Positions 9,051 to 14,770 of a stretch of DNA of 14,770 nucleotides are shown here, one piece after another. The notes under the pieces are model-generated. The model saw only the letters and a program-made list of their open reading frames with translations. It did no database searches and was not told where the DNA came from. The position numbers were made by a program, and so were the translations under genes. The stretch's first letter is position 1. Every line of letters begins with the position of its first letter. The stretch comes from Dehalococcoidales bacterium (lineage in GTDB: Bacteria; Chloroflexota; Dehalococcoidia; Dehalococcoidales; RBG-16-60-22), in assembly GCA_026416775.1 (NCBI GenBank), contig JAOAEN010000008.1:1-14770 (forward strand). The letters are read 5' to 3'.

Positions 9051-9080
9051 ATTATAAACCATCAGGCTATGCCCGTGCAA
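9051..9080 (-). promoter_or_regulatory. Promoter of the tRNA-Trp/tRNA-Leu (nadB) unit
   Basis: On the minus strand TTGCAC (9075-9080) is followed by 18 bp and a perfect -10 TATAAT (9051-9056). The start site would be near 9043-9045, only a few bases before the mature tRNA-Trp 5' end at 9040. It may also serve nadB. Confidence 0.85.
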
Positions 9081-9137
9081 GAACCGAGAAAATTAGCGGC
9101 CTCATGCAATCGGCTACCATGCTTACCTCTCCTCTTA

Positions 9138-9199
9138 ATCCCCTCTCCAGCCAGAAAGAACAGCGGGCCTCGGGAGATGCTCCCGGCTGGAGAGGGGAT
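9138..9199. repeat. 62-bp inverted repeat with a nested hairpin
   Basis: ATCCCCTCTCCAGCC (9138-9152) and GGCTGGAGAGGGGAT (9185-9199) are perfect 15-bp complements. Inside lies a second hairpin, CGGGAG (9171-9176)-ATG-CTCCCG (9180-9185), which shares one base with the right arm. No T-run follows on either strand, so it does not look like an intrinsic terminator. It may be a copy of a dispersed palindromic repeat or a miniature element; one window cannot show this. It lies in a gene-free 291-bp gap between the tRNA unit and the SDR gene that also holds both of their promoters. Confidence 0.75.
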
Positions 9200-9255
9200 A
9201 CGGGGTGGGATGAGTATCAGTAAACGGAGGTAAATAGAACCCGTTTTCCGCTAAC

Positions 9256-9284
9256 TTGACACTGCTTCGGTGGTGATGTAAATT
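9256..9284 (+). promoter_or_regulatory. Promoter of the SDR gene
   Basis: TTGACA (9256-9261, perfect) is followed by 17 bp and TAAATT (9279-9284, 4 of 6). The expected start near 9291 gives a leader of about 40 nt before the ATG at 9332. Confidence 0.7.
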
Positions 9285-9331
9285 CTCTATGTCCCGCAGG
9301 GGTTAAAAACTGTTAAGGAGGAAGGTCTTAT

Positions 9332-10099
9332 ATGGCTGGAGTACTCAAGGATAAGGTTGCCATCGTTACCGGGGCGGGCAGGGGGCTGGGTAAGGCGTTT
9401 GCCCTGAAATATGCCGAGGAAGGGGCAAAGCTGTTTTTGCCGGATATCAGCCTCGAACGTGCCCAGAAGACTGCCGAGGAGATCAGGGCAAAGGGCGGCG
9501 AGGCTTATGCCATGAAGGTGGATATTTCCTCGGAGAAAGAAACGCAGGATATGGCGGCTGAGGTGGTGAAACGCTACGGGAGGGCGGACATCCTGCTCAA
9601 CAACGCTGCGATCTGGTACGGCATTGACATAACACCATGGGACGCGTGGAAGGTTGAGGACTGGGACCGTATCTTCCGCGTCAACGTGACGGGCATGTGG
9701 CTCTGCTGCAAGGCGATTGCCCCCATCATGATAAAGCAGGGCAAGGGCAAGATCATCAACATTGCCTCCAACGTTGCCCGTTCGCCGGCGGCGCAGTTCT
9801 TCCTGCCGTATGCCTGCAGCAAAGGGGCGGTCTACACGCTCACCCAGGCACTGGCACGGGCGCTTGGTGGCTCGGGTATCAACGTCAACGCCATCGCCCC
9901 GGGCTATACCGCCACGGAGGCAAGCCTGAACCAGAAGGACAGCGCCAAGATCTTTGAGATCGCCACCGGCGAGCAGACGATGCACCAGAAGCTCCAGCCG
10001 GAGGATATGGTCGGGGCGGCAGTGTTTCTGGCATCTTCGGCTTCCGACCTCATCACCGGGCAGACCTACTATATCGACGGCGGCACCGTGATGCTCTAG
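9332..10099 (+). CDS. Short-chain dehydrogenase/reductase (classical SDR)
   Basis: The 255 residues form one Rossmann domain. The cofactor motif is TGAGRGLG (13-20), followed by NNAA (90-93), the structural N118, and the catalytic S146, Y160 and K164 (YACSK). D38 at the end of the second strand argues for NAD(H) over NADP(H). The C-terminal SASDLITGQTYYIDGGT is typical of the FabG-like classical group, but the substrate cannot be read from sequence; a hydroxy-lipid, sugar or alcohol is possible. ATG at 9332 follows AAGGAGG by 10 nt. It is the only plus-strand gene, with its own promoter and terminator, and it converges on the UroD-family gene. The pairing does not by itself prove a shared pathway. 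Confidence 0.93.
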   Translation: MAGVLKDKVAIVTGAGRGLGKAFALKYAEEGAKLFLPDISLERAQKTAEEIRAKGGEAYAMKVDISSEKETQDMAAEVVKRYGRADILLNNAAIWYGIDITPWDAWKVEDWDRIFRVNVTGMWLCCKAIAPIMIKQGKGKIINIASNVARSPAAQFFLPYACSKGAVYTLTQALARALGGSGINVNAIAPGYTATEASLNQKDSAKIFEIATGEQTMHQKLQPEDMVGAAVFLASSASDLITGQTYYIDGGTVML

Positions 10100-10129
10100 G
10101 ACCGAAGGCAGAGACAGGGAGAAAAATAC

Positions 10130-10168
10130 GAGAGGGGCGTGAATGCTGGATGCCCCTCTCTTTTTTTT
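10130..10168. terminator. Strong bidirectional intrinsic terminator
   Basis: GAGAGGGGC (10130-10138) and GCCCCTCTC (10152-10160) form a perfect 9-bp stem with a 13-nt loop, followed by eight T on the plus strand. It ends the SDR transcript. On the minus strand the stem is followed by GTATTTTTC, so it can also end the UroD-family transcript, whose stop is at 10188. Confidence 0.93.
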
Positions 10169-10187
10169 ATGGTCATGCGCCTGAAGA

Positions 10188-11528
10188 CTACTTGTAAACG
10201 CCGTATTCCTTGGTGGCGTCAATCATCATCTTCACGTTTTCGGGCTTGACGTCCTCGATCACGGCACCGCTGATCATGATGTAGCCTCCGCCGGGGGCAC
10301 AGGTGTCAATGAGCTTCTTTACAGCATCGCGGACGTCCTTGGGGGTGCCGATGCTCAGGGTGGAGATGGGGAGGTTACCGCCGATGCAGGAGATACCGCG
10401 GAGGACCTTCTTGGCCTTTGCCATGTCGGTCGCATCAAAGCCCCAGAGCACCTTACCCGGAGGGACATCCCTGATAACGTCAAGCCGGCTGTTGTAGCCG
10501 CCTTCTGCCCACGGGAAGGGGATGCACCCCTCGTTGATGAGGCCGAGCATCAGGTCCTTGAGCGTTGGCCAGTAGAACTTCTTGAACTGCTCATCGGAGA
10601 GGAAGCCATCGGCCCCCTTGTGAAGGGGGATGAAGACGATGGGGTTGCCGTTCTGCCGGGCGGCGGAAGCCCCCATCTTCACCATGATCGGGGTGAACTG
10701 CTCCATGGCGCGGATAAGCTTTTTGGGCTGGCGGTACATGTCCATCATGATGCCACGGGTGCCCCGCAGGGTATCGCCGATGGTGTCAAACGGAGCTTTG
10801 GTACCACCGCCGAAAAATGCCGGAAAGCCCGCCGCCGCCATTTCGGCCCCGTAGGCAGCGACGGTGCCGATCCACTTGAAGGCTTCATTGCCGGCCTCAA
10901 TCATCTTCTGGAGCGCCGATTGCACCGGCGGCAGCCCGAAGGGGACAAACGCTGCCGCGGTGAAGCCGCCGTACATTTCGGTCATGTTGGTGAACGGAGT
11001 GAGCATCTTGAGCCCGTCCAGCGCCCCCATGACGCGCGGAAGCCACGCCGTCAGGAAGAAGTTCGTCGGGTCGTCGATCAGGGCATCATACTCGTTTTCT
11101 TTCATGTACTCGCGCTCAAGACACTGGTAGGACGCGTTCTTGGGCACGCCGTGCCCCGGCCATGCATAGAGCTTGTAGTCAAGAATTTCATGCATTCTCC
11201 CTGGCGGGGCAACGGTAACGCTGCCGTGGGCATCAGGCTGCATGTCCAGCACGTACTTCTTGAAGGAGCTCATCAGCTTATCATAGTCGTACATCACGTC
11301 ATAGGGGGTGTAACCGGCATAATAGGCGGGGAAGAAACCGGTCATGGGGAAAACCGGCACTCTATCCGGCTTCTTGAGGTTAACGGCATCAAGGATGCGC
11401 TGCACTCTTGCCTTGTACGCCTTTTCAGCTTCCGGGCTTGCGAACTTGATGCCGGGCGGGGAAAGCCATTTTGCGATGAGGTCGTTGCGCTTCTCATCGG
11501 GGGTCATTTCTTCCCATTTCTTTTCCAT
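10188..11528 (-). CDS. Uroporphyrinogen decarboxylase-superfamily protein without the methyltransferase zinc motif
   Basis: The 446 residues fit the UroD/MtaA superfamily (PF01208). They include an N-terminal AVNLKKPDRVPVFP, and a C-terminal barrel ending with SCIGGNLPISTLSIGTPKDV and APGGGYIMISGAVI, then PENVKMMIDATKEYG. Known methylcobamide:coenzyme M methyltransferases (MtaA, MtbA) hold zinc with an H-x-C pair and a later Cys. The equivalent places here read W-A-E-G (340-343) and G421-A422, so all three ligands appear missing. True heme-pathway UroD is about 350 residues and lacks this N-terminal extension, so heme biosynthesis is unlikely. The role is unknown; no corrinoid protein or methyltransferase is adjacent. 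ATG at 11526-11528 follows AAAGGAGG by 5 nt, a strong site, and a candidate promoter is at 11589-11617. Confidence 0.85.
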   Translation of the reverse strand: MEKKWEEMTPDEKRNDLIAKWLSPPGIKFASPEAEKAYKARVQRILDAVNLKKPDRVPVFPMTGFFPAYYAGYTPYDVMYDYDKLMSSFKKYVLDMQPDAHGSVTVAPPGRMHEILDYKLYAWPGHGVPKNASYQCLEREYMKENEYDALIDDPTNFFLTAWLPRVMGALDGLKMLTPFTNMTEMYGGFTAAAFVPFGLPPVQSALQKMIEAGNEAFKWIGTVAAYGAEMAAAGFPAFFGGGTKAPFDTIGDTLRGTRGIMMDMYRQPKKLIRAMEQFTPIMVKMGASAARQNGNPIVFIPLHKGADGFLSDEQFKKFYWPTLKDLMLGLINEGCIPFPWAEGGYNSRLDVIRDVPPGKVLWGFDATDMAKAKKVLRGISCIGGNLPISTLSIGTPKDVRDAVKKLIDTCAPGGGYIMISGAVIEDVKPENVKMMIDATKEYGVYK

Positions 11529-11588
11529 GCGTCCCTCCTTTAAGTTATCGGTACCTGACCTGCGTGAGCCTGCTTGAGCGTTTTCACA

Positions 11589-11617
11589 ATATTAATCGTT
11601 TGGCGGAAAAAAATCAA
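11589..11617 (-). promoter_or_regulatory. Candidate promoter of the UroD-family gene
   Basis: On the minus strand TTGATT (11612-11617, 4 of 6) is followed by 17 bp and TAATAT (11589-11594, 4 of 6), giving a leader of about 55 nt. Positions 11618-11779, between here and the nadE stop, hold no gene; a 6-bp hairpin (11666-11683) lacks a T-run. Confidence 0.5.
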
Positions 11618-11779
11618 GGCGGGGGCGGGGTCGCTGCTGGTGCTAGGGAAAGTCTTACCATGTGCCCCTGCGATAGGGCAGGGCTGGTATTTGGGCAGTG
11701 ACGGGGCCGTGGGGAGGCCCGCTGCCGGTAATTTTGGTGCGCCGGGACCGGCGACGGGAAGCCATCGGACCGTTACGGT

Positions 11780-13774
11780 TTAGTCCAGACCGTATAACCT
11801 TGCCTGCATGGCGTCCACGTCTTCAAGCCACATTCTGGCTACGGCTTCGGAGGGCATGCGCCAGTCGCTGCGCGGGGAAAGGCTCACCGAGCCGAGCTTC
11901 GGTCCTTCCGGGAAGCACGTTCTCTTGAACTGGCTGGCGAAAAACCTGCCGATGAAGACCTTCAGCCACTTTACCAGCTCTTCCGGAGTGTATCGGGTAT
12001 CAAAAAGCCCGGCCCTTCTTGCCTGCTCGGCGAGGAAAAGAACCTTCCCCGGTCTTGTACCGGAGCGCACGAAGAGGTAGAGGAAGAAGTCTATAAGCTC
12101 CACCGGGCCGATGATTTCTTCGCTCTTCTGGCGTATTTTTCCCTCCTCCGGGGGCAGGAGTTCCGGGCTGATCGGGGTCTGGAGAATGTCGAAAAGTACC
12201 TTCCGGGCCGGTGAGGCGGGCATCTCTTCTTCAGCCACCCATTTCACCAGGTAGCGCACCAGCGTCTTGGGAACCGAAGCGTTCACATGGTAGTGGGAAA
12301 TGTGGTCTCCCGCAAAGGTGCACCATCCCACGGCGATTTCGGTGAGGTCCCCCGTGCCGAGCACGATGCCATCAAGCTGGTTTGCCCTGTTGAAAAGAAA
12401 TTCCGTCCGGTAGCGGGCCTGCACATTCTCAAAGACAATATCCGGCTGCCCGTCATGCCCGAGGTCCCTGAGATGACGGCGGCATGCGTGAATGATATTG
12501 ACTTTTTCCGTGCTCACCCCCAGCGCCCGGCACAGTCTTACCGCGTTGCTTCTGGTGCGTGCCGTGGTGCCGAAGCCGGGAAGGCTGTAGGCATGGACAT
12601 GCTGGCGGGGCAGTCCGAGGTAGTCCATCGTCTTTACCGCCACGAGGAGGGCGAGGGTGGAATCGAGCCCGCCGGAGACGCCGAGCACCAGGTGTGCTTT
12701 CCCGGCGGAGACAAGTTTCTGGGCGAGGGCGGCAACCTGCATGGAGAAGATCTCCCGGCATCTCTGCGCCCTTTGCTGCGGGTCTCGGGGGACAAAGGGA
12801 TGCGCATCAAGGGGGCGGCGGAGCTGGTCTACCAAGGGGTCAGACACCACTGCGGTGGTCATCCTGAACTTCCCCTCCTGCCGGGAGGCCAGGTGAAAGC
12901 TGTTGCTAAGACGGCGGTCGTGGACGAGACGCTCCAGGTCAACATCCGCGATGAGGAGCTGCGGCGCAGGTGATAGCCTTGCTGACTCGGCGAGGATTGT
13001 CCCGTTTTCGGCGATGATGGCATCGCCACCGTAAACGGCATCGTTGCTGGACTCGCCCGTCCCCGAAGAAACGTAGCAGTAGGCGGCAAGACACCTGCCG
13101 GATTCCGAGCCTATCATCGTGCGACGCCAGTCCGCCTTGCTGATCAGCTCGTTGCTTGCGGAGAGGTTGACGAGAACGGTTGCCCCGGTCAGTGCCTGAT
13201 ACTCGTGGGGGGAGAGGGGAACCCAGAGGTCCTCACAGATTTCCACCCCGATAACCGCATCGGGGATGTCGGCTAGGGAAAACAGGATGTCCGTCCCGAA
13301 GGGGACGGTATTTCCGAGGAGGCTGATGTGGTCAACGGGGAAACCTTTACCCGGGCTGAACCACCGTCCCTCGTAGAACTCCCTGTAGGATGGCAGGTAG
13401 CTTTTGGGGACAATACCGAGGATGCGCCCGCCGTTGAGGACTGCCGCACAGTTGAAAAGCTGCTGGTTCACTTCAAGCGGGAGGCCGAGGATGACGAGCA
13501 TGGGAGGGGCTTCCCTGCCCTCCTCCATGACGCGGGATAGCCCCTCCTTCGCTCTAGAAAGGAGCATCCGGTGCTGCACTAGATCACCAAGGGTGTAAGC
13601 GGTAATCGCCATTTCGGGAAAGACCAGCACCTGCACCCCCGCCCTGCCGGCATCGTGCATCATCCCGATGATGCTCTTCACATTGAAGTCAATATCGGCA
13701 ATGCGTAGCGGCGGAACCGCCAGCCCGATGCGCAGAAAACCGAGCTCCCTGCTCAAAAGCAGTCCACGTGTCAT
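11780..13774 (-). CDS. nadE: Glutamine-dependent NAD+ synthetase
   Basis: This two-domain enzyme amidates deamido-NAD to NAD+ with ammonia taken from glutamine. Residues 13 to about 290 form a nitrilase-type amidase with the triad E54 (FPEMA), K124 (VPKSYLP) and C180 (EICEDLW). The C-terminal synthetase domain has the P-loop SGGLDST (367-373) and the TGDLTEIAVGW motif. The 664 residues match the long NadE class seen in Mycobacterium. I chose ATG at 13772-13774 because AGGGGG lies about 6 nt upstream and this N-terminus fits the family. A GTG at 13820-13822 would add 16 unlikely residues. It is 160 bp after glnA. No clear promoter shows in that gap, so it may share the glnA transcript or use one I cannot recognise. 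Confidence 0.97.
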   Translation of the reverse strand: MTRGLLLSRELGFLRIGLAVPPLRIADIDFNVKSIIGMMHDAGRAGVQVLVFPEMAITAYTLGDLVQHRMLLSRAKEGLSRVMEEGREAPPMLVILGLPLEVNQQLFNCAAVLNGGRILGIVPKSYLPSYREFYEGRWFSPGKGFPVDHISLLGNTVPFGTDILFSLADIPDAVIGVEICEDLWVPLSPHEYQALTGATVLVNLSASNELISKADWRRTMIGSESGRCLAAYCYVSSGTGESSNDAVYGGDAIIAENGTILAESARLSPAPQLLIADVDLERLVHDRRLSNSFHLASRQEGKFRMTTAVVSDPLVDQLRRPLDAHPFVPRDPQQRAQRCREIFSMQVAALAQKLVSAGKAHLVLGVSGGLDSTLALLVAVKTMDYLGLPRQHVHAYSLPGFGTTARTRSNAVRLCRALGVSTEKVNIIHACRRHLRDLGHDGQPDIVFENVQARYRTEFLFNRANQLDGIVLGTGDLTEIAVGWCTFAGDHISHYHVNASVPKTLVRYLVKWVAEEEMPASPARKVLFDILQTPISPELLPPEEGKIRQKSEEIIGPVELIDFFLYLFVRSGTRPGKVLFLAEQARRAGLFDTRYTPEELVKWLKVFIGRFFASQFKRTCFPEGPKLGSVSLSPRSDWRMPSEAVARMWLEDVDAMQARLYGLD

Positions 13775-13886
13775 AATTATCCCCCTGACGGCGGCTACTG
13801 CCTGCCCCGCCCCGATGGACACAGGGCGCAGGTGCCCCGCCGTTGAAGGTGGGGCTGCCCCGCGCCCTTTTTGACGCCGTTACGGC

Positions 13887-13922
13887 GGTGCTTCTGTGGC
13901 GCTACTGCTGACCACAGGCACC
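13887..13922. repeat. Bulged inverted repeat downstream of glnA
   Basis: GGTGCTTCTGTGG (13887-13899) and CCACAGGCACC (13912-13922) pair over 11 bp with a 2-nt bulge and a 12-nt loop, just past the glnA stop at 13935. There is no T-run on the minus strand, so it could mark the 3' end of glnA mRNA or be processed, but it is not a clear intrinsic terminator. The rest of 13775-13934 shows no gene. Confidence 0.5.
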
Positions 13923-13934
13923 GGCCGGTTTCTT

Positions 13935-14770
13935 TTACAGCACCGGGAGGTATTTCTTAAGCTCGTATTCGGTCACTTGGACACGGTACTGGTCCCATTC
14001 GAGCTTCTTGTTCCTGATGAATGCCTCAAAGATGTGCTCGCCGAGGGCTGCCCTCACCAGCCGGCTCTTTTCGGCAAGCTGCACCGCTTCGAAAAGGTTC
14101 GACGGGAGTGTCCCGATGCCGCGTTTCTTCCTTTCCTCATCGCTCATGTGGTAGACGTTCTCTTCGACGGGTGGCGGCGGCTCCAACCCTTCCTCGATCC
14201 CGGCAAGGCCGGCAGCCAGCATCACCGAGAAGCACAGGTACGGGTTGCTGGCGGGGTCGGGAGAACGGAGCTCGAACCTCGTGGCTTTCTCAAAGCCCGG
14301 CTTGTATTCGGGGACGCGGATGAGGTCGGAGCGGTTGCGCGTCGCCCACGAGATGTAGACCGGAGCCTCGTAGCCGGGGACAAGGCGCTTGTAGGAATTG
14401 ACCCACTGGTTGGTGACCGCGGTGAACTCGGGGGCGTATTTCAGCAGCCCGGCAAGGAAGCTGAGTGCGGTCTTGGAAAGGTGGTACTTACCGTTCTTAT
14501 CAAAGAAGGCGTTGGTATCACCCTTGAAAAGGGACTGGTGGACGTGCATGCCGCTGCCGTTGATGCCGAATACCGGCTTGGGCATGAAGGTGGCGTAGAC
14601 CCCGTGCTGGAGGGCGATCTGTTTTACCACGATGCGGTAGGTCATGACGTTGTCCGCCATGGTGAGAGCATCGGAATAGCGCATGTCTATTTCGTGCTGG
14701 GAGATGGCGACCTCATGGTGCGATTTGTCCACCGCAATCCCCATCTCCTCCAGCGCCAATACCGTGGCAC
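13935..14770 (-). CDS. glnA: Glutamine synthetase type I, alpha subgroup (C-terminal part)
   Basis: The enzyme makes glutamine from glutamate, ammonia and ATP as a cytoplasmic dodecamer. About 278 residues lie in the window; the frame is open to the right edge, so the N-terminus and part of the catalytic barrel are outside. Visible are HHEVAISQHEID, the catalytic FGINGSGMHVHQSL, KRLVPGYEAPVYISW, TRNRSDLIRVP and FELRSPDPASNPYL. The region after VEENVYHMSDEERKKRG resembles the GSI-alpha group of Firmicutes (ENIY-type), not the beta group with its NLYDLPP adenylylation loop. Feedback control rather than adenylylation is therefore likely. The start and promoter are off the window. Its glutamine would also feed the NadE gene next to it. 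Confidence 0.96.
   Translation of the reverse strand, partial: ATVLALEEMGIAVDKSHHEVAISQHEIDMRYSDALTMADNVMTYRIVVKQIALQHGVYATFMPKPVFGINGSGMHVHQSLFKGDTNAFFDKNGKYHLSKTALSFLAGLLKYAPEFTAVTNQWVNSYKRLVPGYEAPVYISWATRNRSDLIRVPEYKPGFEKATRFELRSPDPASNPYLCFSVMLAAGLAGIEEGLEPPPPVEENVYHMSDEERKKRGIGTLPSNLFEAVQLAEKSRLVRAALGEHIFEAFIRNKKLEWDQYRVQVTEYELKKYLPVL

Noticed and set aside
9332..11528. SDR and UroD-family genes as a functional pair or operon
   Set aside because: They are convergent with a shared terminator and separate promoters, so proximity alone does not support a joint pathway.
13775..13822. GTG start adding 16 residues to NadE
   Set aside because: The added residues do not resemble the family's N-terminus, and the internal ATG has a better-placed AGGGGG.

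Overview
The window is a gene-dense, GC-rich bacterial chromosome segment, almost entirely housekeeping and with no integrase, transposase, phage gene or CRISPR array. The organism is probably an anaerobe of the Chloroflexota, most likely class Dehalococcoidia. This is an inference from the combination of an alpha-type glutamine synthetase, an L-aspartate oxidase, a divergent UroD-superfamily protein and a membrane-anchored double-parvulin protein. No marker gene settles it.

Layout. All genes are on the minus strand except one SDR gene at 9332-10099. Reading in the minus direction from the right edge: the C-terminal part of glnA (glutamine synthetase, cut by the window end), nadE (glutamine-dependent NAD+ synthetase), then a UroD-family protein that faces the plus-strand SDR dehydrogenase across a shared bidirectional terminator. 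Next come tRNA-Trp, tRNA-Leu(GAG) and nadB (L-aspartate oxidase), tightly packed behind one good promoter. After a 275-bp gap with its own promoter comes a cluster: a parvulin-like membrane foldase, hom, thrC, folE, the degraded start of a C_GCAxxG_C_C-family gene, and gyrB, which has its own extended -10 promoter. The last gene is a 56-residue zinc-ribbon protein.

How the genes work together. hom and thrC supply two steps of the aspartate-to-threonine branch and are close enough to be co-transcribed with the foldase (3 bp and 45 bp gaps). nadB and nadE are the first and last steps of de novo NAD synthesis but sit about 3 kb apart in separate units. folE starts tetrahydrofolate/pterin synthesis. 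gyrB is a replication and supercoiling gene. glnA provides glutamine, which is also the amide donor used by NadE.

The most notable signal is at the left end. The zinc-ribbon gene has a near-perfect sigma70 promoter, and 1 bp beyond its -10 box is an 18-of-18-position CIRCE-type operator with a single mismatch (TTAGCACTC-N9-GACTGCTAA). This is the usual place for an HrcA heat-shock operator, so a tiny uncharacterised zinc-ribbon protein is predicted to be an HrcA-controlled heat-shock gene. Other points of interest are the UroD-family protein that lacks the zinc ligands of the corrinoid methyltransferase branch, a foldase whose two parvulin domains both lost their conserved histidines, a Tyr in place of a conserved Asp beside the ATP-binding Asn of GyrB, the C_GCAxxG_C_C gene remnant, and a 62-bp perfect-armed inverted repeat upstream of the SDR gene.
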